A stretch of 64,000 nt of DNA from Tenacibaculum dicentrarchi (lineage in GTDB: Bacteria; Bacteroidota; Bacteroidia; Flavobacteriales; Flavobacteriaceae). How positions within the stretch are numbered: position 1 is the first letter of the stretch; each line of letters opens with the position of its first letter. The notes beneath the pieces were generated by a model. That model was not told the DNA's origin and ran no database searches. It worked only from the letters and a program-made list of their open reading frames with translations. Where the stretch lies: the NCBI RefSeq assembly GCF_964036635.1, contig NZ_OZ038524.1:411001-475000 (forward strand), read 5' to 3'. Positions 46,981 to 57,104 of this stretch are shown here, piece by piece. Made by a program: the position numbers and the translations under genes.

Positions 46981-47120
46981 ATATTTTGAATTTCAATACG
47001 GTAAAATTACATAAAAAAAGTATTGCCAGCCAAAAATTAATGAATCAATTTATGCTGCTAGCTAGTTGTACTTATAGTGTTCTTAGCGTGTTGTTTGAAG
47101 TTGTTATTTAAAGTTTGTGT

Positions 47121-47155
47121 AAAAAAAAACGAGCTGTTAAGCTCGCTTTTTTTTG
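47121..47155 (-). terminator. Terminator after the T9SS metalloprotease
   Basis: CGAGCT / AGCTCG stem with long A and T runs, just past the protease stop. Confidence 0.8.
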
Positions 47156-47168
47156 ATGTAATTTTTTT

Positions 47169-50100
47169 TTATTTCATCATAATTTTACGGGTACTTAGTT
47201 TACCGTCATTTTGAATTTGTATAAAGTAAATTCCGCGGCTTACTTTTTTAAATTTAATTTCTTTATTAAAATTACTAGATATTGTTGAAAATGTTTGTGT
47301 TTCTAATAATTGCCCTCTTGCATCAATTAATTTAATAATGGTTAGGTTTTTTTCTTTCACCTTAAAGTTTACGGTTAATGTTCCGTATGAAGGTACAGGG
47401 TATATTTTTAAATCGGTAAATAAATTTGCAGATGTCGCAAAACTTTCATCAATATTAATAGTATAATCTTCTACTTCACCATCAAAATTAAACTCACAAG
47501 AATTTTCTTTGTCGGTAGTTTCTTTTCTGGTTAAAATACGTAAGATTGTTGCGCCTAGTTTTGCATCCTCAGGAATGGTTATCGTAGTGTTATTTGTTGT
47601 TAAATTAAATGATTCATTTTCTTCAAATATCAAATTTTGATTCCAATCAATCCATCCGAAGGTTTTTAGTGCGTTATTTCCATCGCTATCAACTTCAATA
47701 TTTAAATCATATTGCTCACCTCTAACAACAGGTGTTGTAACCGAAGTAAAATTAGAATAACCAGTTGTTTTTGTTGAACTATTATTAATCCCTGCAAAAC
47801 TAACGTTGGTTAGGCTTATTTTTGAAGTGCTATTTCCTTTTGATTTGCAATAACGGTCATTAACAACAAGTGTTAAGTTAATTGATTTTTTTAGTAAACC
47901 AGCAGTTGCTATTACTTTAACGGTATAATTTCCAATAGGGGCATTGTTTAAATTATTAATATGTACTGTAAAGGCTCCTGTTTTGTTAATTGTTGTAGGA
48001 TTAAAAGTTACAACAGCATTTTCAGGGGCGTTTTCTGCTAAGAAAGTAACGTTTTCATTAAAGTCATTTAATGATTTAAAATCAATTTTATAAGCTACTT
48101 TATTCACTGCTTTATTACAAATAGATATTGCTGGTTTTTGGCTTTTTAATGTAAAATCGGGTGTGATTTTAATGGTATAATCTTCTACTTCACCATTAAA
48201 ACCTAATTGACATTCGTTTGAGTTTTGAGAACCTTCTTTTTGAGTTACAATTCTTAAAATGGTTGTTCCTAATAAAGCATCCGAAGGAACAGCAATTTTT
48301 AATCCACTATTTTTAGTTGCTGTATTTGCGTTGCTTGTTGTTCCTAAATCATATTTTTCATTAGCATCAAACAAACAATTTTGATTCCAGTCAACCCAAG
48401 CAAATGTTTGTACCGTTTGATTTCCTGCCGAATTTGCATTAACCACTAACGGATACGCTTCACCTTTTATAACCTGAGTATCGATTGCTGTGTAGTTGGT
48501 ATATCCTGTTGTTTTTGTAGAGGTATTATCAATACTTCCAAAACGAACAAGCGTTGTGCTAATTTGAGAGCTCATACTCCCTGCTGATTTACAAAGCGTA
48601 TTGTTTACATTAAAAGGAATATTTACTGATTTTTTAATAGAAGATGCTGTAGCGGTAACCACCATTTGGTAATCGCCAATAGCTGCATTTTTTAAGTTAG
48701 AAACAGTTAATTTTACGGTGTCATTTTCTTTAAAAGGATTCGGCGAAAAGGTAGCCGTAGCATTTGCAGGAAGCCCTGTAACTGAAAAAACAATGTTTTC
48801 GTTGAATTTTACCAATGCTTTATAAGCCATGGTAAAAACTTGCTGATTAGTCGCTTTATTACAAATAGAAAAATTACCTGAAGTATTTGTTAGTGTAAAG
48901 TCTGGCTGAGGTTTTTCTGTTACAATTAAGGTATAATCTTCTGTTTCACCCCATTCTTCTTTGTGGTTTGAATCGCAAGCGCCATCACCATAGCCATTAG
49001 TAGGGTCATCATATTCTGAAACTACTCTAATTCGAGTGCTTCCTAAAGCGGCATTTTTAGGAATATTAATGGTATATGTTGAATTTACTTTATCTCCTGA
49101 TTTGGTACCTAAATCATATCTTTCATCAGTAGTATTAAAGATAAAATCTTGATTCCAGTCGATAAATACATAACAATGATCTTGGTATCCATCGGTATTT
49201 AAAGTAACGCTTATTTGATGAGATTCTGTTCTTTTTACAGTGGTGCTTTTTGAAGTAAAATCTTCATAACCATCTACCTTATCGTTCCCTGAATTATTAT
49301 TGATGCTATTAAAAGTTACATTGCTAATGTGGTTGGCACCTCCAGCTTCATCGGTAAATGTTGAAGCACAATAAGAAGGTACTTGGGTTGTAAATTTATA
49401 AACCTTAGAAAAAGTTCCTTCAGCACAGGAGTTTTTAGGCTTTATACGCCAGTAATAGGTAGTGCTACCAACTAATGAAGTGGTTGAGGTATATGCGTTG
49501 GTGTTCGCTTGTTGGTCAATTACAATAGTTGAAAAATTAGCATCAGTAGCAACCTCTATTTGATATGCAGTAGCATTATCGTCTTGTGTCCACTTAAATT
49601 CGGGAGCTATACTAGTATCTGTATCGGCATCTATTGGAAAGATAGGATTAACAGTTGTTAAAACATCTTGAATTACTTGTAATTCTCCTTGAGTTGTTTG
49701 GGTAACACTTGCTGATTTCCCTTGAATATTAAAGATGTAATCTTGAGCTATACTGTTGCTGAAATTTTTAAGCATTAGGGTAGCATCGCCATTGGAGTTT
49801 ATAGTTGCTGGAGTAAAACTAGCGGTAACACCAGTAGGTAAATTAGTAGCACTTAAAGTTACTGTTTCTTTAAGACCATTTAAAAAACTAAAATTAACAG
49901 TATAATTTACGGCATTAGTTCCTGATTTACAGGTTGTTTGTTTGGCTGTTTTATTGGTTATTAAAAAAGTAGGATCTGTTGAATTAATAGTGAAATTAGT
50001 AGGGTTCACATTATAAAAGACGTTATCGGCAGCCTCTACAAGTATTCTAGCCTGTGTTGTGATATTATTTGGTATGGTAATTTCTTCAGATCCATCATTA

Positions 50101-51926
50101 GGAGTATTCTCTTTTAAAATAATTGGAAAGGTAATACCTCCATCAACAGAAAGTTTAATAGTTACTTTTGCACAGTTTATTGGTGCGCTGTCTGTTGTTC
50201 CTTTATTCCATGAAATTGTTTGCTGATCTCCTGTAATCCAAGTAACATTTGTGTTGGGTACTGTTACAGTAAAAGGCGCTGCATCGGTTACTGTAATTTT
50301 CATGTCATCTCTTGCCGAATTCCCACCACCTGCATTGTTGTCTCTAACGGTTAATGAAAAATTTAATTCTCTAGCTACCGTAGGAAGAACAATCCATTGG
50401 TTAGAAGTTCCGTTTATAACATCTTCAAAAATAGGGAAATATCTTTTAGGTGATTTTGTAGGATTTAAAGACCTAAAAGTAGGGCCTGCTGTACTTGTTG
50501 AAACAGGAGGCATTGTTGCTTTTTGAGTATCAATTTGCTCCCAGTTATAGGTAAGACTGTTAAGTCCTTGCGCATCGGTAGCTATTCCTTCTAAAACAAA
50601 AGGAGTTCCTTTAGGAATACTTACATTTTTACCTGCATTAGCTGTAGGAGCATCGTTATTAGTGCTTGATTGTGTTGCACAACTTCCACTATTTTGCATA
50701 TGCGCCCACATTTGAGCCATACTTACTGCATGAAAATACGGATCACTATTTCCTTGAACATTAGGTGAACAAATACCTGCATACCCCATAATTGTCGAAC
50801 CACTTCCTGGTTCGACAGAGGTTGATGATTTGTTACAGTCGTTATTTTGTGTGTGTGTACCTCCAAATTGATGCCCTATTTCATGGCACACATAGTCAAT
50901 ATCATAAGGATCATTGATGGGTTGTGAACTACCTGTTATACCACTAGCTTTATAGCCGGTAACACATACCGAACGAACTTGTGCTAAACCACCACCACCG
51001 GTGCTAAATGTGTGACCTATATCATAATTTGCATCTCCAATAATTGCATCACACTTTGCTTGACTTTCATCAATTAAAGCATCTGCATTATCATCGGTTA
51101 AACCATCATCACCGTTACTTTCTAAAAATATTAACTCATCGTTATTATTTACAAGTACCATTCTAACGGCTAAATCTCTTTCATAAACTTCGTTTACACG
51201 AGTCATTGTCGTATTAATTGCCGATAAAACAACTGCTTTTTTTACAGCATCGGTAGCTGAACTGGCAATATTTTGTCTGTTTAAATGAAATGATGAATAC
51301 TCATTAGTACAGGCAATAGCAATTCTAAAAGTTCTTAAAATACCATCATTGGCATTTCTTTTTTGAATTGATGAAGTCATTGTTTTTTTAGCCGTGCTTT
51401 CAACTTGACATCTAAAATCATTCTCTTTAGCTTTTAAAGCTGATTTTTTATAGATGATATATTGTTTTTTATCAACCGTATAAGGGTCGATATATACAAT
51501 GCTTTTATTAGCTGAATAAATAAGTGCATGTACACCATTGGCACCTAAACTAATTTTAGCAATAGCCGTAGGATCATCAATTCCTTGCCCAGAATAAGAC
51601 TTAATCATCGGGAATTTAGCCGCTAATTCAGGAGCTAAATAAGAAGTTTCTTTAATAGAAAATCGTTGTAATTTACCTTCAGAATCAGGTAATGTTATAA
51701 TATGTTGACTTCTTTTTGATTTAAAACCTGTTAAATGATTTTGAAGACCATTTAAATTTAGTGTTGCTAAACGGTATTTTTCAGGCGTATTTTTTCTGCT
51801 TAAAGGTTTAACTTGTTGACTAGAAGTCTCTTTTTTTACAGCTGTATTCCAAAAATTTTGAGAGAAGGAATTTGTTGCTAAAAAAATAAAAAAGAAAAAG
51901 AGTATTGAAGGATTTTTTTTTATCAT
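47169..51926 (-). CDS. Large secreted reprolysin-type metalloprotease with GEVED domains and T9SS sorting tail
   Basis: A 1585-residue exported protein: signal peptide (1-22, ending NSFSQ), propeptide, and a zincin domain with HExxHxxGxxH at 348-358 (HEIGHQFGGTH) followed by the Met-turn region STIMGYAGIC. Downstream come Ig-like domains, a fibronectin type III-like domain (FKWTQDDNATAYQIEVATD) and three GEVED domains (each with a DWNQ motif and a GEVEDYT or GETEDYT end). The last 80 residues are a type A T9SS sorting domain (IYPVPSYGTLTVNF ... RGIYFIQIQNDGK ... TRKIMMK). The protease is therefore secreted through the outer membrane by T9SS. The substrate is unknown; given the collagen-type island it could contribute to host protein breakdown. 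Confidence 0.92.
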   Translation of the reverse strand: MIKKNPSILFFFFIFLATNSFSQNFWNTAVKKETSSQQVKPLSRKNTPEKYRLATLNLNGLQNHLTGFKSKRSQHIITLPDSEGKLQRFSIKETSYLAPELAAKFPMIKSYSGQGIDDPTAIAKISLGANGVHALIYSANKSIVYIDPYTVDKKQYIIYKKSALKAKENDFRCQVESTAKKTMTSSIQKRNANDGILRTFRIAIACTNEYSSFHLNRQNIASSATDAVKKAVVLSAINTTMTRVNEVYERDLAVRMVLVNNNDELIFLESNGDDGLTDDNADALIDESQAKCDAIIGDANYDIGHTFSTGGGGLAQVRSVCVTGYKASGITGSSQPINDPYDIDYVCHEIGHQFGGTHTQNNDCNKSSTSVEPGSGSTIMGYAGICSPNVQGNSDPYFHAVSMAQMWAHMQNSGSCATQSSTNNDAPTANAGKNVSIPKGTPFVLEGIATDAQGLNSLTYNWEQIDTQKATMPPVSTSTAGPTFRSLNPTKSPKRYFPIFEDVINGTSNQWIVLPTVARELNFSLTVRDNNAGGGNSARDDMKITVTDAAPFTVTVPNTNVTWITGDQQTISWNKGTTDSAPINCAKVTIKLSVDGGITFPIILKENTPNDGSEEITIPNNITTQARILVEAADNVFYNVNPTNFTINSTDPTFLITNKTAKQTTCKSGTNAVNYTVNFSFLNGLKETVTLSATNLPTGVTASFTPATINSNGDATLMLKNFSNSIAQDYIFNIQGKSASVTQTTQGELQVIQDVLTTVNPIFPIDADTDTSIAPEFKWTQDDNATAYQIEVATDANFSTIVIDQQANTNAYTSTTSLVGSTTYYWRIKPKNSCAEGTFSKVYKFTTQVPSYCASTFTDEAGGANHISNVTFNSINNNSGNDKVDGYEDFTSKSTTVKRTESHQISVTLNTDGYQDHCYVFIDWNQDFIFNTTDERYDLGTKSGDKVNSTYTINIPKNAALGSTRIRVVSEYDDPTNGYGDGACDSNHKEEWGETEDYTLIVTEKPQPDFTLTNTSGNFSICNKATNQQVFTMAYKALVKFNENIVFSVTGLPANATATFSPNPFKENDTVKLTVSNLKNAAIGDYQMVVTATASSIKKSVNIPFNVNNTLCKSAGSMSSQISTTLVRFGSIDNTSTKTTGYTNYTAIDTQVIKGEAYPLVVNANSAGNQTVQTFAWVDWNQNCLFDANEKYDLGTTSNANTATKNSGLKIAVPSDALLGTTILRIVTQKEGSQNSNECQLGFNGEVEDYTIKITPDFTLKSQKPAISICNKAVNKVAYKIDFKSLNDFNENVTFLAENAPENAVVTFNPTTINKTGAFTVHINNLNNAPIGNYTVKVIATAGLLKKSINLTLVVNDRYCKSKGNSTSKISLTNVSFAGINNSSTKTTGYSNFTSVTTPVVRGEQYDLNIEVDSDGNNALKTFGWIDWNQNLIFEENESFNLTTNNTTITIPEDAKLGATILRILTRKETTDKENSCEFNFDGEVEDYTINIDESFATSANLFTDLKIYPVPSYGTLTVNFKVKEKNLTIIKLIDARGQLLETQTFSTISSNFNKEIKFKKVSRGIYFIQIQNDGKLSTRKIMMK

Positions 51927-51977
51927 AATTATGAATTGTTAATAGGCATTGTTATAACAGCTTGGTGTTAATTTTAG

Positions 51978-51985
51978 TACCTTTG
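51978..51985 (+). promoter_or_regulatory. -7 element of the lipB promoter
   Basis: TACCTTTG fits TAnnTTTG, 25 bases before the lipB start codon, within the divergent gap to the metalloprotease gene. Confidence 0.55.
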
Positions 51986-52010
51986 GGGGATTGTTTTAGG
52001 ATACAAATTT

Positions 52011-52715
52011 ATGAATAAAAATATAACAGTTAGTGATTTAGGTCAAAAAGATTATAAATACACTTGGGATTATCAAGCTAAATTATTAGAAAAAATCGTT
52101 TCTTTAAAACGAGAAAACAGAAATAAATCCTTGAAAATTAGCACGCCCAATCATTTTCTATTTGTTGAACATCCACATGTTTACACCCTTGGTAAATCAG
52201 GAGATTTAAGTAATTTATTATTAAATGAAGCACAATTAAAAGAAAAAGGAGCTACTTTTTATAAAATAAATAGAGGAGGAGATATTACCTATCATGGTCC
52301 AGGGCAAATAGTAGGCTATCCGATACTTGATTTAGAAAATTTTTTCACAGACATCCATAAATACTTACGTTTCTTAGAAGAAGCAATTATATTAACAATT
52401 GCCGAATACGGCTTAGAAGCAGGTCGTAGCGATGGCGAAACAGGTGTTTGGCTAGGAGTAGGAACACCGTTTCCTCGAAAAATTTGCGCTATGGGAATTC
52501 GTGCAAGTAGATGGGTAACTATGCATGGTTTTGCTTTAAATGTAAATGTAAATTTAGGTTATTTTGATAATATTATTCCTTGCGGAATTAGAGGCAAAGC
52601 AGTTACTTCTATGCAGGCTGAATTAGGTTATGAAATTTCAGAAGCTGAGGTAAAACAAAAAATATTAAAACATTTTAAAACACTTTTTGAAGTAGAATCT
52701 TATATCAAAGTATAA
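52011..52715 (+). CDS. lipB: Octanoyl-[acyl-carrier-protein]:protein N-octanoyltransferase
   Basis: A 234-residue LipB with signature RGGDITYHGPGQIVGYPILDL and active-site Cys in PCGIRGKAVTSM with the nearby Lys. It attaches octanoate from ACP to lipoyl domains, the first step in lipoic acid biosynthesis. It is divergent from the metalloprotease gene; the shared 84-base gap holds a -7 box. Confidence 0.95.
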   Translation: MNKNITVSDLGQKDYKYTWDYQAKLLEKIVSLKRENRNKSLKISTPNHFLFVEHPHVYTLGKSGDLSNLLLNEAQLKEKGATFYKINRGGDITYHGPGQIVGYPILDLENFFTDIHKYLRFLEEAIILTIAEYGLEAGRSDGETGVWLGVGTPFPRKICAMGIRASRWVTMHGFALNVNVNLGYFDNIIPCGIRGKAVTSMQAELGYEISEAEVKQKILKHFKTLFEVESYIKV

Positions 52716-52725
52716 AACTAAACAC

Positions 52726-52766
52726 AAAAAAAGGGCTGACATAATAAAATGTCAGCCCTTTTTTAT
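52726..52766. terminator. Bidirectional terminator between lipB and YceI gene
   Basis: A 16-bp stem AAAAAAGGGCTGACAT / ATGTCAGCCCTTTTTT with a 6-base loop between two convergent genes. Confidence 0.9.
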
Positions 52767-52776
52767 GTATCTAAAA

Positions 52777-53421
52777 TTATTTTTTAGCCTTAATATTAAA
52801 AGAAATCTCTAACAAATCGTTAATAAATTTATCTTTTAAAGCAGCATCAATTTTTTTAGATTTGTAAGTAACTCCAAAATCAGTTCTATCAATACTAAAA
52901 ATATCACTTTTAATACTAGCTACACCTTCACTTTGAGTAACCGTTGCAGGAATTGTAATACTCTTTGTAGTTCCTCTAAGTGTTAAATTACCTGTTATTT
53001 GTAATTTTCCATCTTTAACTTCAGAATTTGCTATTTCAAACTTAGCTGTAGGAAACTTTTTAACATCAAAAAAGTCAGAACCTTTCAAATGATTTTCTAA
53101 TTTTTCTTTACCATCAGCAACTTCTAAATCGGCACATAAAATTGAATTCATATCAATAACAAACTCACCAGATTTAAGTACGTTGTTTTCAATTTCAAAC
53201 AATCCTTTAGTAATACTAACAGTACCATTATGAGAACCTGTTGGTTTGTTTCCTTTCCAGGTAACTGTAGATTCTGCAATATTTGCTTTATAAGAGCTAA
53301 TTACATTTTCTACTTTTTTAATATCTTTAACTTCTTGGTTAGCTGTTACTTTATTTTTTTCTGATTTACAAGAAACGGCAGTAATTGCTATAAGTGCAAT
53401 AGCTAAAATTGATTTTTTCAT
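52777..53421 (-). CDS. YceI family lipoprotein
   Basis: A 214-residue lipoprotein (lipobox TAVSC, Cys18) with a YceI-like beta barrel, including the segments STVTWKGNKPTGSHNGTV, FDVKKFPTAKFEIA and SDIFSIDRTDFGVTYKSKKI. YceI proteins bind isoprenoid-type lipids in the periplasm; the role is loosely defined. A monocistronic unit between lipB (convergent) and tcdA. Confidence 0.88.
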   Translation of the reverse strand: MKKSILAIALIAITAVSCKSEKNKVTANQEVKDIKKVENVISSYKANIAESTVTWKGNKPTGSHNGTVSITKGLFEIENNVLKSGEFVIDMNSILCADLEVADGKEKLENHLKGSDFFDVKKFPTAKFEIANSEVKDGKLQITGNLTLRGTTKSITIPATVTQSEGVASIKSDIFSIDRTDFGVTYKSKKIDAALKDKFINDLLEISFNIKAKK

Positions 53422-53490
53422 GATTATTTGTATTTAATAATTGATTTTTATTTTAGAACAAATATACTTTAAAAATAGTTTCCTTGGAAA

Positions 53491-54207
53491 TTATTTTTTC
53501 GTTAAGATTTTGTTAATAACATAAGAACTAGCTTGTAAGCCAAAAGCGGCGGGCATATAGCTAATAGTTCCATAAAAAGATTTTTTAAAATTAGCTCCAT
53601 TTGTTAGTTGTAAGCTTTCGGCAATTTGAACTTCTTCAGAGTAAACAGCAGTAATACCTTTGTTTACTTTTCGTTCTTTTAATCGCTTTTTTAAAGCACG
53701 TGCCATTTTACAGTTTTTTGTTTTACTGATGTCTTTTACAACTACTTTACTAGCATCTAATTTTCCACCAGCACCCATTGAGCTAACTAATTTTACTTTT
53801 TTTCTTTTAGCGGCAACAATTAAATTGATTTTAGGAGTAATACTATCAATACAATCCATTACATAATCATATTCAGTACTAACTATTTCAAAAGCTCTTT
53901 CTGGTGATAAAAATTCTTCTATTGCTGTTAGTTCTATTTCAGGGTTTATATCTTTAATTCTGTCGGCAATTACGCTTACTTTTGTTTTTCCAACAGTACT
54001 ATCTAATGCGGGTAACTGTCTATTTTTATTAGTTTCATCAAAAGCATCACCATCAACAATTGTCATTTTTCCAACACCAGCTCTTGCTATAAATTCTGCT
54101 GCAAATGAGCCAACTCCACCTAAGCCAACAATTAATATGTTTGCTTTTTTTAGCTTTTTCATTCCTTCTTTCTGAACTAATAACTCTGTTCTTTCTAACC
54201 AACTCAT
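53491..54207 (-). CDS. tcdA: tRNA threonylcarbamoyladenosine dehydratase
   Basis: A 238-residue E1-like ThiF/HesA protein with ATP-binding motif VGLGGVGSFAAEFIARAG, DGDAFDETNKNRQ and DCIDSITPKINL. It cyclises t6A37 in tRNA to ct6A. The start overlaps the tatD stop by 4 bases (ATGA), so it is translated from the tatD operon. Confidence 0.9.
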   Translation of the reverse strand: MSWLERTELLVQKEGMKKLKKANILIVGLGGVGSFAAEFIARAGVGKMTIVDGDAFDETNKNRQLPALDSTVGKTKVSVIADRIKDINPEIELTAIEEFLSPERAFEIVSTEYDYVMDCIDSITPKINLIVAAKRKKVKLVSSMGAGGKLDASKVVVKDISKTKNCKMARALKKRLKERKVNKGITAVYSEEVQIAESLQLTNGANFKKSFYGTISYMPAAFGLQASSYVINKILTKK

Positions 54208-54842
54208 TTTGTAAATATTGTATTAAAATTTTGATGTATATTTTTTTGTAGCTTTTTCATGCTAATTTTTTTGATGTTACTTGCTTTTTCATAAACAGTG
54301 GAAATATCAATTTTTGCATCATCTGTTTCTAAGAAAATTTTATCCAACGGAATATTTAAAAATACCTCTTGTAATTTAGTTGATGTTAACAATGCTTTTC
54401 CGAAGGATAAAAAACAATCATTTTTGATAAAATCAGTAGCAATTTGATTATTTTTATTAAAACCGTGAATAATCCATTTTTGCGTAGGTTTTAATTCTTT
54501 TTTCAAACGGAGTATATCTTGAAAAGCTTTTACACAATGTATAATTAATGGTTTTTTTAATTCTTCTGATAACTTAATATGTTCTTTAAAAACAGGAATT
54601 TGAAGTCTGTAATTTACTTCAGATAATTTATCTAAACCACATTCGCCAATGGCATAACAATTTTTATGAAGTAGCTTTTTTTTGATAAATAGAACTTCAT
54701 CTTCAATTCTTTCTTCAAGGATAAACCACGGATGAATCCCGATAGAAAAAGGCGTATTAAAATCTGTTGAATTAGGATAACAATTTAAAATACTAAAATT
54801 TTCATCAGAATTAGTATGTGTATGAATATTTATAAATTTCAC
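54204..54842 (-). CDS. TatD family hydrolase (short form)
   Basis: A 212-residue TIM-barrel metal hydrolase with the TatD ligands HTHTNSD, GECGLDK, IHCVKA, IHGFN and LETDDAKID. It is about 40 residues shorter than E. coli TatD but all metal motifs are kept, so it is probably an active nuclease or phosphoesterase. It lies in a run of tRNA- and ribosome-related genes, which suggests RNA or D-amino acid quality control. Confidence 0.82.
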   Translation of the reverse strand: MKFINIHTHTNSDENFSILNCYPNSTDFNTPFSIGIHPWFILEERIEDEVLFIKKKLLHKNCYAIGECGLDKLSEVNYRLQIPVFKEHIKLSEELKKPLIIHCVKAFQDILRLKKELKPTQKWIIHGFNKNNQIATDFIKNDCFLSFGKALLTSTKLQEVFLNIPLDKIFLETDDAKIDISTVYEKASNIKKISMKKLQKNIHQNFNTIFTK

Positions 54843-54853
54843 AAAAAAGACAA

Positions 54854-55546
54854 CTAATTTTCTTGTTCAAAAATAATACTTCTTTCCATATTTTTTTTAT
54901 AAACATTCTTAGGGATAAGCTCTTTGTTATTTGTGTCTACCATACATTTAATTTGATGGTCAATCATTTTTTCAAAAGGAATAAGAAAATCCTTTGTATT
55001 ACATTGTTCTAAATTACTTTGATTAAGTAAATTTAAGACTGTATAAACTGATTCAATAGTGCTAAGACAAAGAGGTGCTGGTTGTTGTTTAATCGTAAAT
55101 TTCGATTTTATTTTATTATCAAAGCTTACTCTTTTTAGTTTTTGTAAGTTTTTACTTAATTTTAGCATTTTACGAGCGCAAGGCCATGTTCCATCAAGAA
55201 TAAAAATATGTGGATTATCACCCATAAATGAAATTATGTCTGAACTTTCTCTTATTGATAAATTAAAAGTATCTTCTCCAGGGTAAAGTAAAAAAGAAGA
55301 ATTTTTTTCTTCAGTCAGTATTTCATTTACACGTTTATTATTTGTGAAATCTACACCAACTATAATTTCAGAATTTTCAAGTTGAAGATTTGTCATACGT
55401 CCCGTTCCGTTTCTTTCTTTTTTGTACTCTTTTGGGTGCATAAGAATAATAAAACGAGTTTTGGTTTGGGAACGATTAATGTATTTACAAATACATGAAG
55501 ATGAAGGCATCATGCATTTGTAACATTTGCTTCTTGGTTTTTTCAT
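54854..55546 (-). CDS. DTW domain protein (probable tRNA-uridine aminocarboxypropyltransferase)
   Basis: A 230-residue protein with an N-terminal Cys cluster (CYKCMMPSSSCIC, residues 8-20) and the DTW hallmark DGTWPCARKM at about residue 120. DTW proteins transfer the 3-amino-3-carboxypropyl group from S-adenosylmethionine to tRNA U47 (TapT type). The gene lies 11 bases before tatD in the same direction, inside a tRNA-related operon with tcdA and dtd. Confidence 0.85.
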   Translation of the reverse strand: MKKPRSKCYKCMMPSSSCICKYINRSQTKTRFIILMHPKEYKKERNGTGRMTNLQLENSEIIVGVDFTNNKRVNEILTEEKNSSFLLYPGEDTFNLSIRESSDIISFMGDNPHIFILDGTWPCARKMLKLSKNLQKLKRVSFDNKIKSKFTIKQQPAPLCLSTIESVYTVLNLLNQSNLEQCNTKDFLIPFEKMIDHQIKCMVDTNNKELIPKNVYKKNMERSIIFEQEN

Positions 55547-55605
55547 TTATACTTTAAAAGTGAATATCTTTTTGTTGAATTGCTACTAACTATAAAACAG
55601 TAGTT

Positions 55606-56058
55606 TTAAACTTTATTTTTACTATCAATAATAATAGTAACAGGTCCATCATTTAAAAGTTCTACTTTCATATCTGCACCAAATTTACCAGTTTGTACTT
55701 TTTTACCTAAGTCGTTTTCTACCTGATTTATAAATTGATTATATAAAGGAATGGCGATTTCAGGTTTTGAAGCGTTCATGTAGCTTGGTCTGTTTCCTTT
55801 TTTTGTTGATGCTTGTAATGTAAATTGACTAACGATAATTGCATCTCCTTTAATATCAATTAAAGATTGATTCATCACCTGATTTTCATCATTAAAAATT
55901 CGAAGATTCGTTAATTTTTTAGATAACCAGTTAATATCTTCTGTATTATCATCATCAGTAATGCCTACTAAAATTAGCAAACCATTTTGAATATCAGCAA
56001 CTTTTTCTCCTTCAATAGTTACACTAGCTTTATTTACTCTTTGAACAACTGCTTTCAT
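55606..56058 (-). CDS. dtd: D-aminoacyl-tRNA deacylase
   Basis: A 150-residue DTD: MKAVVQRVNKASVTIEGE at the N-terminus, the SQFTLQAS catalytic motif, and the GPVTIIIDS cis-Pro loop near the C-terminus. It frees tRNAs wrongly charged with D-amino acids or glycine. It follows the rsgA stop with no gap. Confidence 0.96.
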   Translation of the reverse strand: MKAVVQRVNKASVTIEGEKVADIQNGLLILVGITDDDNTEDINWLSKKLTNLRIFNDENQVMNQSLIDIKGDAIIVSQFTLQASTKKGNRPSYMNASKPEIAIPLYNQFINQVENDLGKKVQTGKFGADMKVELLNDGPVTIIIDSKNKV

Positions 56059-57024
56059 TTACTCTTTATCTTTTTCCCAAATATCAGTACGATAATGTTC
56101 TTCTTCACCTTCTAAAATTTGCAAATAACTTTTATAACGTTCCCAAGAAATAGTATCTTCTTCTAAAGCATCTTTTACAGCGCATTTAGGTTCGTTAACA
56201 TGAATACAGTTATTGAATTTACAATGTTGTTTTAGTTCAAAAAATTCAGGAAAATAATCGCCTAATTCATATTTATCAATATCAACAACTCCAAAACCTT
56301 TAATACCTGGAGTATCAATAATTCGGGCATCTTTTGAGTTTTCGATGCTTAAATCGAACATTTCTGCAAAAGTTGTGGTGTGTTTTCCTTGATTATGTTG
56401 GTCTGAAATTTCCTTTGTTTTTAAGTTCAGATTTGTATCAATAGCATTTACCAAAGTAGTTTTTCCAACACCTGAATGTCCTACAAACATTGAGGTTTTT
56501 CCAAGCATCATTTCTTTAATTTTATCAACATTGGTGTTTTCCTTTGCAGATACTTCAATACATCGGTAACCGATAGTTTCATAAATATCTTTTAGGTATA
56601 AAATTTCACCACGTTCTTCAATTTCGTAAGAATCTATTTTATTAAAAACTAAAATAGTATCAATTCTGTAAGCTCTTGTAGAAACTAAAAATCTATCAAT
56701 AAAAGTGGTAAAAGTAGGCGGATTGTTAATAGTAACCAGCAAAAAAACTTGGTCAATATTAGATGCGATAATATGTGTTTGCTTAGATAAATTTACCGAT
56801 TTACGAACAATAAAATTATCACGTTCATGAATTTCGGTAATTAAACCTGTTTCTTCGTTATTCTTGGTTTCTAATTCAAAATTAACTTTGTCTCCAACGG
56901 CAATCGGATTGGTACTTTTAATACCTTTTAGTCGAAATTTTCCTTTAATACGGCATTTGTATAAAACGTCCTCACACTTTACCCAATACCAACTTCCTGT
57001 AGATTTATATACGATTCCTGTCAT
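56059..57024 (-). CDS. rsgA: Small ribosomal subunit biogenesis GTPase RsgA
   Basis: About 321 residues: N-terminal OB fold, circularly permuted GTPase (NKID before GHSGVGKTTLVNA, then DTPGIKGFG) and a C-terminal zinc knuckle (CKFNNCIHVNEPKCAV). It checks the decoding centre of maturing 30S subunits. The start is placed at 57024 (MTGIVYKSTG); the longer frame to 57189 reads 55 residues through the R2 repeat and is artefactual. It is transcribed with dtd. Confidence 0.95.
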   Translation of the reverse strand: MTGIVYKSTGSWYWVKCEDVLYKCRIKGKFRLKGIKSTNPIAVGDKVNFELETKNNEETGLITEIHERDNFIVRKSVNLSKQTHIIASNIDQVFLLVTINNPPTFTTFIDRFLVSTRAYRIDTILVFNKIDSYEIEERGEILYLKDIYETIGYRCIEVSAKENTNVDKIKEMMLGKTSMFVGHSGVGKTTLVNAIDTNLNLKTKEISDQHNQGKHTTTFAEMFDLSIENSKDARIIDTPGIKGFGVVDIDKYELGDYFPEFFELKQHCKFNNCIHVNEPKCAVKDALEEDTISWERYKSYLQILEGEEEHYRTDIWEKDKE

Positions 57025-57104
57025 GGCACAAAGATGCAGAAATTTATGTAAAATAATAATATCAAATAGAGTGATTTTTAATATTACTAATGATATAAAA
57101 ATGA

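Noticed and set aside
47169-51926. Direct assignment of the large metalloprotease as a collagenase
   Set aside because: The HExxHxxGxxH motif is of the reprolysin type and no collagen-binding domain is recognised; the substrate cannot be told from sequence.
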